Shown one piece after another: positions 8,438-16,697 of a stretch of DNA of 64,000 bases. Where the stretch lies: contig NZ_JBELOI010000002.1 in NCBI RefSeq assembly GCF_040276065.1, positions 62,001 through 126,000 on the forward strand, written 5' to 3'. How positions within the stretch are numbered: position 1 is the stretch's first letter; every line of letters starts with the position of its first letter. The position numbers and the translations under genes were made by a program. The notes beneath the pieces are model-generated. The model saw nothing but the letters and a program-made list of their open reading frames with translations, searched no databases and was not told the DNA's origin. This stretch comes from Castellaniella sp040276065 (lineage in GTDB: Bacteria > Pseudomonadota > Gammaproteobacteria > Burkholderiales > Burkholderiaceae_B).

Positions 8438-9943
8438 ATGAATGATCTGAGCGATTTTATGAGCACCCCGCGACCGACCTCGATGCCGCCGTTGATTCCG
8501 TTTGCGAGCTTTGACCGGGCGGACGCCGCGGTCGAGCAGTTGCTGGCCATCTATACGCGCAACACGGCCTTTATCCGGGAGGCCTTTCGCGACTACAGCG
8601 CGGGCCGCCTGCCTGAGGGGCAGCGGGTGCGCGCCTGCTATCCGGCGATCCGCATCCGGGTGAATTCCTATCAGGAGGTCGACAGCCGCCTGTCGTACGG
8701 CCATTTGGTGGAACCTGGTGTCTACATGACCACGGTGACGCAGCCGGCGCTGTTTCGTGACTATTTGCGCGAGCAGGTTCGCCTGCTGGTCCGCAACCAC
8801 GGGGTGCCTGTCGAGATCGGTGAATCCGATATGCCCATTCCATTGCATTTCGCCTTTCCCGAGGACGAATACGTCGAGGGCGAGTACATGGAAGCGCCCG
8901 GCCATACCCTGCGTGATCATTTCGACGTGCCCGACTTGGTCGTCACCGACGATGCGATCGTCAACGGCACCTGGCAGGGGCGGCCGGGCCAGCCGCGCCC
9001 GCTGGGCCCGTTCACCGCGCCGCGCATCGATTATTCCCTGTATCGCCTGCAGCACTATACGGCGACGGCGCCGCAGCATTTCCAGGATTTTGTGCTGTTC
9101 ACCAACTATCAGTTCTATGTCGAGGAATTCGTCAAGTGGGCACGCGACACCCTGGCCCGTGGCGAAGGCGGCTATACCGAGCTGGTCGAGCCGGGCGATC
9201 GTATCGTCACCCGCGAGACTGTGGACGAGCCCGCCGTGCCGCTCGAGCGGACGCCGCAGATGCCGTCCTATCACCTCAAGCGCGAGGGTCATTCCGGCAT
9301 CACGCTGATCAACATCGGCGTGGGGCCCTCCAATGCCAAGACCATCACCGACCACGTCGCGGTGCTGCGGCCCTCGGCCTGGCTGATGCTGGGCCATTGC
9401 GCGGGCCTGCGCACCACCCAGCGCCTGGGCGACTATGTGCTGGCCCACGGCTACGTGCGCCAGGATCACGTGCTGGACGATGATCTGCCGTTGTGGGTGC
9501 CCGTGCCGCCGCTGGCCGAGGTGCAGGTGGCGCTTGAGCAGGCCGTGGCCGAGGTGGCCGGCCTCACGGGCTGGGAGCTCAAGAGAATCATGCGCACCGG
9601 CACGGTCGCCACCATCGATAACCGCAACTGGGAGCTGCGCGACCAGCAGGAACCCGTCCAGCGCCTGTCGCAGTCGCGGGCGATCGCCATGGACATGGAA
9701 TCCGCCACCATCGCGGCGAACGGCTTTCGGTTTCGCGTGCCCTACGGCACGCTGTTGTGCGTGTCCGACAAGCCGCTGCACGGCGAGCTGAAGCTGCCCG
9801 GAATGGCCAGCGCCTTTTATCGGACGCAGGTCAATCAGCACCTGCACATCGGTATACGGGCGCTCGAGCGCCTGCGCGAGATGCCGCCCGAGCGCCTGCA
9901 TTCGCGCAAGCTGCGCAGCTTTATCGAGACGGCGTTCAAGTAG
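8438..9943 (+). CDS. amn: AMP nucleosidase
   Basis: AMP nucleosidase hydrolyses AMP to adenine and ribose 5-phosphate, lowering the adenylate pool. The protein (501 residues from ATG 8438, 494 from the in-frame ATG 8459) is close to the E. coli enzyme in length. The C-terminal nucleoside-phosphorylase-like catalytic domain contains DMESATIAANGFRFRVP and CVSDKPLHGELKLPG near residues 425-455. The N-terminal half corresponds to the regulatory domain. Neither ATG has a strong ribosome binding site, so the start is uncertain. It closes the purine operon and adds an adenine-producing step to the xanthine/urate branch. Confidence 0.93.
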   Translation: MNDLSDFMSTPRPTSMPPLIPFASFDRADAAVEQLLAIYTRNTAFIREAFRDYSAGRLPEGQRVRACYPAIRIRVNSYQEVDSRLSYGHLVEPGVYMTTVTQPALFRDYLREQVRLLVRNHGVPVEIGESDMPIPLHFAFPEDEYVEGEYMEAPGHTLRDHFDVPDLVVTDDAIVNGTWQGRPGQPRPLGPFTAPRIDYSLYRLQHYTATAPQHFQDFVLFTNYQFYVEEFVKWARDTLARGEGGYTELVEPGDRIVTRETVDEPAVPLERTPQMPSYHLKREGHSGITLINIGVGPSNAKTITDHVAVLRPSAWLMLGHCAGLRTTQRLGDYVLAHGYVRQDHVLDDDLPLWVPVPPLAEVQVALEQAVAEVAGLTGWELKRIMRTGTVATIDNRNWELRDQQEPVQRLSQSRAIAMDMESATIAANGFRFRVPYGTLLCVSDKPLHGELKLPGMASAFYRTQVNQHLHIGIRALERLREMPPERLHSRKLRSFIETAFK

Positions 9944-9974
9944 CGGGGCACGGGCGCTCCGGGATGCTCGGCGT

Positions 9975-10736
9975 CTATACGAAAAACGAGGCGGCGCTCG
10001 TCATCAGCAAGATGATCAGGGAGGCGCGGTGGCCCAGGCGCTGGAAGCGGCCCGCGGACCAGAGGTGCGCGCGCAGGCCGATCCAGTTGCCGAGGATGTA
10101 GGCCGGCAACAGGGCCAGCATGGTTGAACCCTGCCGGGCGCCGATCGATCCGCCGATCGCCAGGGGCACGATGATCGCGATCTGTGCCAGAAAGAAAAAC
10201 ACCAGGCAGGTCGCCCGGGCGGCCCTGGGCGATTGCTGCCGGTCCGACAGCAGATAAAGGATCACCGGCGGCCCGCCGATGCCGGCCAGCGACGTCAGGG
10301 CGCCGCTGAGCAGGCCGGTGACCGAGTCCGACAGCCTGCCGCGCCGCGCGTCGTAATACCAGCCGCTCAGCAGGGCGATCGAGATGAGGGCGACCAGCAC
10401 CGCGATCATTTTCCGTATCAGTGGGGGATCCAGGAGGTGGATCAGGCCAAGCCCGATCGGAATGCCGGCCAGCGAGGGGATGAACAGGCGCAGCACCAGC
10501 GGCCATTGCACCAGCCTCAGGGCTTCCCGCATCAATTGGAAGGTCGTTGCGAGGTTGAGCGCCAGTATCAGGACCACCACGTCCGCAGGCGGCATCGCCA
10601 GGCTGAAGACCGGCGCCATCAGCAGGCCGGAGCCAAAGCCGGCGAATCCGCGCATGGTCCCGGCCAGGCAGGTCACCACGCACAGGCCGGCGTATATCCA
10701 TAACGTTGTGGCTGCCCCCACGGCCCAGGAGTCCAT
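9975..10736 (-). CDS. TauE/SafE-family membrane permease
   Basis: This polytopic inner-membrane protein of the TauE/SafE (DUF81) family has 253 residues and about eight hydrophobic segments. Members transport small organic or sulfur anions such as sulfite or sulfoacetate. The two half-repeats are recognisable (RGFAGFGSGLLMAPVFSL near residue 29 and GALTSLAGIGGPPVILYLL near residue 146). The start at 10736 was chosen because the 56 residues that could precede it are arginine-rich and unlike the family. It ends 31 bp from amn on the opposite strand. The yidG-like gene ends 11 bp upstream, so yidH-yidG-tauE is probably one operon. The substrate is unknown. Confidence 0.88.
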   Translation of the reverse strand: MDSWAVGAATTLWIYAGLCVVTCLAGTMRGFAGFGSGLLMAPVFSLAMPPADVVVLILALNLATTFQLMREALRLVQWPLVLRLFIPSLAGIPIGLGLIHLLDPPLIRKMIAVLVALISIALLSGWYYDARRGRLSDSVTGLLSGALTSLAGIGGPPVILYLLSDRQQSPRAARATCLVFFFLAQIAIIVPLAIGGSIGARQGSTMLALLPAYILGNWIGLRAHLWSAGRFQRLGHRASLIILLMTSAASFFV

Positions 10737-10747
10737 GGTCGTCCCGC

Positions 10748-11062
10748 TCAGGTCCCGCAGAGAATCGCGTATGTGGCGCTGGCTCCGACGATGATCGTGA
10801 GGACGGAGACAATGCCGATTTCGAGCCGCGCGGGCGTAAAGCGCCGAGCCAGGATGACCTGCCGCCTGGATGACAGCAGGAACAGCAAGAGCGCGCCTGC
10901 GCACAGGACCGCGCTGACGGCGAGCAAGACGATGTTGGAGTGTGCGCCGTGCGTGCCAAGGCCGGCGCGGGCGAGCACCAGCGCATTGACGATGAGCGCG
11001 GCGCAGGTGCGCACCCAGGCGACCGCCGTGCGCTCGGGCTGGAGCCCCGGGCTGCGCATCAT
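10748..11062 (-). CDS. DUF202 membrane protein, YidG-like
   Basis: This small inner-membrane protein has 104 residues and three hydrophobic segments. It carries the DUF202 signature GLQPERTAVAWVRTCAALIV at its N-terminus, as in E. coli YidG. No biochemical function is established for this family as far as I know. ATG 11062 was chosen because it overlaps the stop of the upstream YidH-like gene as ATGA (11059-11062). The next gene, a TauE/SafE permease, follows after 11 bp. The YidH-YidG pairing seen in E. coli is therefore kept here, with a permease added. Confidence 0.85.
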   Translation of the reverse strand: MMRSPGLQPERTAVAWVRTCAALIVNALVLARAGLGTHGAHSNIVLLAVSAVLCAGALLLFLLSSRRQVILARRFTPARLEIGIVSVLTIIVGASATYAILCGT

Positions 11063-11418
11063 GGGTGCAGGCCGAGCATCCACAGGGCGGACCCGATACT
11101 CAGCACGACGATCGTGATGGCCAACCAGACGATGAGCGATGAACGCGGCAGGGACTGCTCGAGGCGCATCGCCAGCTCGTTGGCGCGCCAGCGAAAGAAG
11201 GCGCCCGCGCCGATGACGGCCGCCAGGATGGCGAGCGCCCCCGTCAGCACCTTCAGGGCCGGCAGGACCAGCGCGGTCTCCAGAGAAGCCGAAAACTGAT
11301 ACAGGATCACCGCCCCTGCCAGTATGGCCAGGGCGGTCCTGATCCAGGCCAGGAAAGTCCTTTCGTTGGCCAGGGAAAACCGGTAGTCGGGATCCTTTCC
11401 TTCGTCGAACCAGGCCAT
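11059..11418 (-). CDS. DUF202 membrane protein, YidH-like
   Basis: This 119-residue membrane protein carries the YidH signature DYRFSLANERTFLAWIRTAL at residues 11-30 and three transmembrane segments. The ATG is preceded by GAGGGA about 9 bp upstream. It is the first gene of the probable yidH-yidG-tauE operon. It lies 84 bp after TRAP-1 dctP, and that gap contains a GC hairpin (arms 11460-11467 and 11482-11489) that may separate the two transcripts. The role is unknown. Confidence 0.87.
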   Translation of the reverse strand: MAWFDEGKDPDYRFSLANERTFLAWIRTALAILAGAVILYQFSASLETALVLPALKVLTGALAILAAVIGAGAFFRWRANELAMRLEQSLPRSSLIVWLAITIVVLSIGSALWMLGLHP

Positions 11419-11502
11419 CCGATTATTCCCTCGAGTCGTATCCCGTCTGGCGGGTGGTTGCGGGGCGGCGCACGCGGCGAGCGCCCCGCGGCCCCTTGAA
11501 GA

Positions 11503-12498
11503 TCAGTTGGCGCTCACCAGCTCGACCAGTTGGCTCGGGTAGCTCTGGCGAGCCGAGGTGCTGAGGTTTTGCAGCGCCGCTTCCCAGATCTTCCAGTCCG
11601 GTGTTCCCGGCGTCAACTCGGTGACGACGTTGCCGGCTTGGCGCACCTCGTCGACCTGTTTCGCGTAGGTGTCGATCAAGGCCTGCTGCATGGTGCCTCG
11701 GGCGCTCGCCACCGCGTCCTCCAGGGCCTTGCGCAACTCGGGACTGAGCTTGTCATACTTGTCCTTGTTCATGACATACGCGTGGACGAGAGAGCCGATG
11801 ACGCCGTTCTGGGCCAGCATGTACTTGGCGACCTCGTAGTACTTCAGGCCCACCGCGCCCCCCAGGCCGCCCATCGCGCCGTCTATGGTGCCTCTCTGCA
11901 AAGCAGAGTATACGTCGCCGACGCCCATCGTGACGGGGGAGCCGCCCAGCTCCTGGATGATCAATCCCGCGCCCCGGGAATACACCCGGATCGAGTGGCC
12001 CTTGATGTCCTTGGGCAGGGCGATGGGGTCGCGCGAGGCCACCACCGCCGGGCCGATATCGAACATGGCCAGTATGACGGCGCCCTGTTCCTTGAATTTT
12101 TCGTTGAAGTATTCAAATATCGGCTGGCCGGGCAGCAGGTGGCTTTGTGTCCATTGCATGGACTTGTTCCAAAGCGGCGAGGTCAGGATGGAGACGTCGG
12201 ACACGCGCCCGGACCAGGTGTCCAGCGTCGTCAGAGAAATATCGACCGTGCCCTGGGGAATCGCCGTGGCGACGAATTCCTGCTTGACCATCTCGCCGCC
12301 CTGAAAGACGCGCAGCCGGAAGGCGTCTTTGCTGTTTTCTTTCAGGGCTTCGGTGAAGGCGGGGATGAAGACCTTGACTTGCGGATGCAGCGGGCTGCCC
12401 CAGGTCGAGATCGATAGACGTTCGGCGTGCACCGAAGTCGAGAGCGCCATGCCGGCGAGCAATGGCAGGATGGCCCATTTCTTGAAACTGGAAATCAT
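11503..12498 (-). CDS. TRAP transporter solute-binding protein (DctP type), TRAP-1
   Basis: This periplasmic solute receptor of a TRAP transporter has 331 residues. A Sec signal peptide is visible (FKKWAILPLLAGMALSTSVHA, cleavage expected after residue 25). The DctP fold follows, with IKGHSIRVYSRGAG and the IDGAMGG element near residue 205. Most DctP proteins have an arginine in the RVY/RVP segment that binds the substrate carboxylate, and it is present. ATG 12498 is preceded by TTAGGAGA. It is the last gene of the operon dctQ-dctM-acnX large-acnX small-dctP, so the ligand is probably the aconitase X substrate or a relative. Confidence 0.9.
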   Translation of the reverse strand: MISSFKKWAILPLLAGMALSTSVHAERLSISTWGSPLHPQVKVFIPAFTEALKENSKDAFRLRVFQGGEMVKQEFVATAIPQGTVDISLTTLDTWSGRVSDVSILTSPLWNKSMQWTQSHLLPGQPIFEYFNEKFKEQGAVILAMFDIGPAVVASRDPIALPKDIKGHSIRVYSRGAGLIIQELGGSPVTMGVGDVYSALQRGTIDGAMGGLGGAVGLKYYEVAKYMLAQNGVIGSLVHAYVMNKDKYDKLSPELRKALEDAVASARGTMQQALIDTYAKQVDEVRQAGNVVTELTPGTPDWKIWEAALQNLSTSARQSYPSQLVELVSAN

Positions 12499-12610
12499 GC
12501 GTTGTCTCCTAAGTGTATGTCTCCGTGCCCGCGGGCCGAGATTCCGGGTCGCCGCCCTCTGCGAGGGTGGCTTGTGGAAGCATCGAGCCTTATGGGCACG
12601 GGCGGCCTTT

Positions 12611-13033
12611 TCAGTCGGTGCCTGGGCTGAGAATTTCCACGACTCCGGCCTCTGGATCCACGGACAGCTCGTCGTCGTTGTGGATGATTTGGGTGATGTC
12701 CCCGGCCTCGAAGCCATCGCACAGGCTGATGCCGGCCAGTGCGGCGCCTTGCGCCAGGATCGTGTTGGTCTGGTTGAACAATATGGCCAATGGCGCCATG
12801 TCGCGCGACTTCATCTCGTGGAGCATCCACGCCGAGGCCACGCCCCCCTTGGCGGTGTTCAGCACCAGGATGCGGTCCACGTAGGATTGGCCATAAAGTT
12901 TGTGCGCCGGGCGCGAGAACACCCCCTTGATCCGGTCGAGATCGTAGCGCGCCGAAAAATTGTCCGACGCCACCATCGCGCGTCCGCGGACCTTTTGGCC
13001 GATGCCGACGTGGCATTTGAGGATCTTGCTCAC
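12611..13033 (-). CDS. Aconitase X, small (swivel, DUF126) subunit
   Basis: This is the small subunit of a two-component aconitase-X-type dehydratase, 140 residues. The DUF126 swivel signature is present: SRPAHKLYGQSYVDRILVL near residue 40, then AKGGVASAWML and the IIHNDDELSVDP stretch. The start is GTG at 13033. It overlaps the large-subunit stop as GTGA (13030-13033) and follows an excellent AAGGAGAG, so coupled translation is likely. Bacterial AcnX enzymes include cis-3-hydroxy-L-proline dehydratases; archaeal ones act on phosphomevalonate. No proline-pathway partner is present here, so the substrate is open. Confidence 0.87.
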   Translation of the reverse strand: MSKILKCHVGIGQKVRGRAMVASDNFSARYDLDRIKGVFSRPAHKLYGQSYVDRILVLNTAKGGVASAWMLHEMKSRDMAPLAILFNQTNTILAQGAALAGISLCDGFEAGDITQIIHNDDELSVDPEAGVVEILSPGTD

Positions 13034-14265
13034 ACTATCTCTCCTTTGATGGCGGATTCGACGCATTGCTCCATGCTCGCCAATGACGGCTGGTAACCAT
13101 ACCCGCTGATGATGTTCACGATTTTTGTGGAATTGCTGAGCAGCCTGCGCCAGCCGTTCGCCTCGCCCATTTCGCGGGCGAATTGCTGATAGAAGCAGGT
13201 CCCCCGCAGGACCTTGGCGCCCGAGTCCTCGATGCGCTGGGTCAGGCCCATGCGATCGCAATCGGCCGCGACGCTGGGCGAGGTGCAGACGATCATGGCC
13301 GTCTTGGAGTGGATGCGGCGGTCGTCCAATAATTGGGCGAGCGTGGACATCTCGATCAGCGAGAGCTGGGGGGCGGCAAAGACCACGACATCCACCTTGC
13401 TGCCGCGGGCGTCGAAGACCGCTTTGAAGCTGCGGTAGTCCTCGTCGACGATGGCCCGCGCCGCGGGCGGCGTGCCGCTGAAGACGGCGGCCAGGTTCGG
13501 CGCCTCGGGGGTGACGCCCACGATGTGGAACAGGGGCACCGATCCGTAGCTTGCCATGGCCGCCCCGAAATGCTTCATGTCGTCCGAAGACGGGGTATTT
13601 TCGACCCCTTCGATGACGGGGACCTGCCAGTACGATCCGGCCAGACGCCCGACGATGCCGCCGAGAATGCCCCAGTCGGTCAAGTTTTCGGGCTGGTTCT
13701 TGATGGTGAAGCGCATGGTCCCCTGGCGCTTGGCGTCCAGGTGGAGCCCATAGCGCGGGGTGCGGCCGGTCAGCCCCGAGGCCAGAGCGGAGGGCCCGCC
13801 CTCGAAATTGGACCGGGCACCGAGCACGCTGTTGCTGTAGATCACGACCCCCGTATCCCCGAAGGCGACGTGGTCGCGCAGCACGGGCGCCGATATCGTC
13901 TGGTAGTTGATGCAGGTATTGGTCATCAGGATGCCCAGGGCCCGGCACGCGGCGATCAGGCGGCGCTCGAGGCTGGCCATTTCCTCGGTCTGTCCGAGTT
14001 CTTTGTAGTAAGAGAGGTCCACGCCGCGCGGATCGGTGATCATCGGGATGCAGACCTTGCCGCCTTTCGAGACTAGGTCCTCCAGGAAATCGACGCCCGC
14101 CGGCCCCAGGGATTCCGGATCCCCCATCATGTGCGCCTGGGATACGGTCACGAGGTCCTGCGCATCGAACTGGCGGCCGACCTGGATCATGTGCTCCATG
14201 GCCCACTGTATTGGCTTGCCGATCTCGCCGGCGGCCATGGCTTTCTCTTCTTCGGTTAACCTCAT
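13030..14265 (-). CDS. Aconitase X, large catalytic subunit (DUF521)
   Basis: This is the large subunit of an aconitase-X dehydratase, 411 residues. The family signature GDTGVVIYSNSVLGARSNF lies near residue 137, followed by EGGPSALASGLTGRTPRYG. Cysteines in TNTCINYQ and GTCFYQQ are candidate ligands of the iron centre expected in this family. ATG 14265 follows GAGGAAAC at a normal distance. The gene sits between the TRAP membrane subunits and the small subunit, so uptake and dehydration of one substrate are probably coupled. Hydroxyproline-pathway genes (reductase, racemase) are absent from the window, so cis-3-hydroxyproline is only one possibility. Confidence 0.9.
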   Translation of the reverse strand: MRLTEEEKAMAAGEIGKPIQWAMEHMIQVGRQFDAQDLVTVSQAHMMGDPESLGPAGVDFLEDLVSKGGKVCIPMITDPRGVDLSYYKELGQTEEMASLERRLIAACRALGILMTNTCINYQTISAPVLRDHVAFGDTGVVIYSNSVLGARSNFEGGPSALASGLTGRTPRYGLHLDAKRQGTMRFTIKNQPENLTDWGILGGIVGRLAGSYWQVPVIEGVENTPSSDDMKHFGAAMASYGSVPLFHIVGVTPEAPNLAAVFSGTPPAARAIVDEDYRSFKAVFDARGSKVDVVVFAAPQLSLIEMSTLAQLLDDRRIHSKTAMIVCTSPSVAADCDRMGLTQRIEDSGAKVLRGTCFYQQFAREMGEANGWRRLLSNSTKIVNIISGYGYQPSLASMEQCVESAIKGEIV

Positions 14266-14324
14266 TGGACTGTTTCCTCAAAATACAGGTGGGTTTGACG
14301 GCTCGTGGGATCTAGGGATGGCGG

Positions 14325-15614
14325 CTATTTCATCGATGCCGGCAACCAGGTCGCCATATCAGGCAGGAAGTAGACGGCGTACAGCATGCCGATTTGCACC
14401 AGCAGGAAAGGCGCGGCGCCCCATGCGATCTTGCTCAGGGGTATTTTTGAGATCCCGTATATGGTGAATAGGTTGATGCCGACCGGAGGCGATATCTGCG
14501 CGATTTCCATGGCGATGACGGCAAAGATCCCGAACACCAGCGGGTCCATGCCGATCTGCATCGCGACCGGAAAGAAAATCGGAATCGAGATCAGTAGCAT
14601 GGCCGCGCTCTCGAGGAACATGCCCATGATCAGGTAGGTCAGGATCATCAGGTTCAGGGCAAGAAAGCCGCTGGCGTTTTCTATGATCGACTGGGCGATG
14701 ATTTGCGGCATTTGCTCATAGGTGAGGAAATGCGCGAAGTACTGGCCGAACACGATCAGCATGAACAGCATGCAGCTCGTTTCTATCGCCGAGAGGGTGG
14801 CGTCGCGGAATTTTTCCCAGTTCAGCCGCCGCTGGGCGAATCCGAGCACGGTCACGTATATGACGGCCAGGGCCCCGACTTCGGTGGGCGTGAATATGCC
14901 CATGTAAATGGCGATGATGATGGCGGGCGCCAGGAGGATGATGCCGATGGCTCTTTTCGTGATCCTGATCCTTTCGGCCAGCGGGACGATGTGCCTGGTC
15001 CGGATGGTCGGCCTTGAAATCAGCACGTAGATCCCGAATAGCGTCAGCATCACTGTCCCCGGCACCACGCCGGCGATGAACAACTGGCCAATCGATGTTT
15101 CCGTCAGCACGCCGTAGAGGATGAGCGGGATCGAGGGGGGGATGATGATGCCCAGCGTGCCGCCGCCCGCGACGAATCCGCCCGCCTGGCTTTCGCTGTA
15201 GCCTTCTTGCCTGAGGAGGGGGATGGCGACCAGCCCGACCGTGGCGGCGCACGCAATGCTGGAGCCGGAGATCGCCGAAAAGATGCCGCAGGCGATGATG
15301 GTGGCCAGGCCCAGCGAGTTGGGTATCGATCCGACCCAGGCCTTGGTGAAATCGAAAAGATCCCCGCCGGCTCCGCTTCTCTGCATGATCGTGCCGGTGT
15401 ATATGAACAGCGGTATCGCAATCAGCTCGAAGATCGAAGCGCCCTGCCAACTGATCTGGATGAATGAGCGAAACGTCTGAAAAGGATCATCGATCAGGAT
15501 CGCGGCGAGGAATGCCGACAGCCCCATTGCGACGAACACGGGGATCGTCAGCAGCATGAACAGGAACAGCAGGAATATCGCGATGAATCCGACGTTATCA
15601 AGCAGGAAGTCCAT
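14325..15614 (-). CDS. TRAP transporter large membrane subunit (DctM), TRAP-1
   Basis: This is the 12-helix-class large membrane subunit of a tripartite ATP-independent periplasmic transporter, 429 residues. It carries the DctM signatures: SAISGSSIACAATVGLVAIPLL near residue 110, GIIIPPSIPLILYG near 155, and FTPTEVGALAVIY near 245. AAAGG precedes ATG 15614. It follows dctQ by 12 bp and precedes the aconitase X large subunit by 59 bp on the same strand. It transports the solute delivered by the TRAP-1 DctP using a sodium or proton gradient. Confidence 0.93.
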   Translation of the reverse strand: MDFLLDNVGFIAIFLLFLFMLLTIPVFVAMGLSAFLAAILIDDPFQTFRSFIQISWQGASIFELIAIPLFIYTGTIMQRSGAGGDLFDFTKAWVGSIPNSLGLATIIACGIFSAISGSSIACAATVGLVAIPLLRQEGYSESQAGGFVAGGGTLGIIIPPSIPLILYGVLTETSIGQLFIAGVVPGTVMLTLFGIYVLISRPTIRTRHIVPLAERIRITKRAIGIILLAPAIIIAIYMGIFTPTEVGALAVIYVTVLGFAQRRLNWEKFRDATLSAIETSCMLFMLIVFGQYFAHFLTYEQMPQIIAQSIIENASGFLALNLMILTYLIMGMFLESAAMLLISIPIFFPVAMQIGMDPLVFGIFAVIAMEIAQISPPVGINLFTIYGISKIPLSKIAWGAAPFLLVQIGMLYAVYFLPDMATWLPASMK

Positions 15615-15626
15615 GGAGGGCCTTTG

Positions 15627-16139
15627 TTATTCGATGGTCGGGGAGGCGTCGATGGCATCGCCGCCGAGCATCGATACGATGGTTTGCGTGACCAGGCCAA
15701 GGCCTCCGAGCGGAATGGCGAGGCTGGGTATCCACATGGGTACCTCCAGGAGGCTCGATGAGGCCACCGAGTTGCTCCACAGGTAGTGGGTGAAGTAAAT
15801 CCCCGAAGAAATCAGCAGCAGGCCAAATAGCAGCAGCGATGTATCCGATATGAGGTTCAGCGCCTTGCGCGATCTGGGGAATACCTCCATCAGGAACGTC
15901 ACTCTGAAATGAGCTCGTCTCTTGACGGCCAGCGCGTTCCCGAGAAAGCCTATGAATATGAATGAGTACAGAGAGCTCTCGAAGACCCAGATGGTCGGGT
16001 GCCCGGCGGCCCGCATCAGCGCGTCATAGAAGATGAGCAGGGACAGCAGGATCATGAGGATCAGGGTGCACGTGCTCATGGTCCTGCCGAGTCTGTCGAT
16101 GTGCTGAAGAACTGCGGATTTTCTATTCTCGCGGGTCAC
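15627..16139 (-). CDS. TRAP transporter small membrane subunit (DctQ), TRAP-1
   Basis: This is the four-helix DctQ subunit of TRAP-1, 170 residues. The start is taken as GTG 16139 because AAAAGGAG stands 6 bp upstream of it. The longer frame from 16181 lacks a ribosome binding site and adds an atypical N-terminus. The usual tryptophan/glutamate segment (IWVFESSLYSFIFIGFLGNALAVKRRAHFRV) spans residues 50-80. It is the first gene of the TRAP-1/aconitase X operon. Its leader is about 240 nt if transcription starts at the promoter proposed at 16386-16414. Confidence 0.88.
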   Translation of the reverse strand: MTRENRKSAVLQHIDRLGRTMSTCTLILMILLSLLIFYDALMRAAGHPTIWVFESSLYSFIFIGFLGNALAVKRRAHFRVTFLMEVFPRSRKALNLISDTSLLLFGLLLISSGIYFTHYLWSNSVASSSLLEVPMWIPSLAIPLGGLGLVTQTIVSMLGGDAIDASPTIE

Positions 16140-16385
16140 GACGAGCTCCTTTTGGCGGTATCGCTGCGGCAATCCTGTCATTGCTGTGGTTTTCGCCCGT
16201 GGGCGTGGATATGCGGCCGTTCGTGATGCCCGCCAGGGGCGTTCGTGACATGGCGGGCTGTCTGGATTTGCATCCCGGGCGCTCGGCGATCGAGGTGTGG
16301 ATGGGGTGGCTCGGTCGCTTGCGCCTCTGTACTTGTCTGGCGAACCGGTGGCTCTCGGAGGTGTGCGGAGCGGTTCGTGGAAATA

Positions 16386-16414
16386 ATTCTATGACCTGTA
16401 TCAAGACAAGTCAA
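16386..16414 (-). promoter_or_regulatory. Sigma-70-type promoter for the TRAP-1/aconitase X operon, with overlapping operator-like motif
   Basis: On the minus strand TTGACT (16414-16409) and TAGAAT (16391-16386) are separated by exactly 17 bp. This is the best sigma-70 match in the divergent region, and it points toward dctQ. The -35 box and spacer overlap the tandem 10-mers TCAAGACAAG and TCAATACAAG (16401-16420, plus strand). These resemble the motif repeated near gntR-1. Binding of GntR-1 there would block RNA polymerase. This is inference from sequence only. Confidence 0.55.
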
Positions 16415-16573
16415 TACAAGATTGATGGGGCGGCGCAGCCGTTTCCGGGAGCCATCCATCGCATCCATGGGTCGTGGCCCGGCCCGCTTGCAATGGGGTG
16501 CCATGACGACTAGAGTGCCGACGCGGTTGGCGCGCCCTGGGCCACTGGTGCCTCTCAAAAGAGTATGTTATTA

Positions 16574-16664
16574 CTTATATTAAGACATCCTAATACAGTG
16601 ATGGCTTGGGGATGTCGAGCATGGGGGATCTATGGGTTGCGTTCCAGGTTTGTCTTAACATAAG
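16574..16664. promoter_or_regulatory. Inverted pair of 14-bp operator-like sites upstream of gntR-1
   Basis: CTTATATTAAGACA at 16574-16587 recurs in inverted orientation as TGTCTTAACATAAG at 16651-16664, with 13 of 14 bases matching. Each copy contains its own dyad CTTA-N3-TAAG. The second copy lies 33 bp upstream of the gntR-1 start and overlaps a weak -10-like CATAAG, consistent with autoregulation. The spacing between the centres is 77 bp, about seven helical turns, so looping between sites is conceivable. Confidence 0.5.
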
Positions 16665-16697
16665 CGAAAACAACATCCTTTCTTAGCCCTGCCAGCC

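Larger units (their letters stand above)
16140..16697. other. Divergent intergenic region between TRAP-1 and GntR-1
   Basis: This 558-bp stretch has no convincing gene; small frames inside it lack codon bias or family features. It is A/T-richer than its neighbours, especially 16380-16425 and 16560-16680. It carries the TRAP-1 promoter candidate and three copies of a T(T/C)AAGACA motif, listed separately. The first 240 bp downstream of that promoter would be an unusually long untranslated leader of the TRAP-1 mRNA. Confidence 0.6.

Noticed and set aside
16181..16513. 110-codon plus-strand frame in the TRAP-1/GntR-1 intergenic region
   Set aside because: There is no ribosome binding site, no codon bias and no recognisable fold. 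It overlaps the promoter and operator-like motifs.
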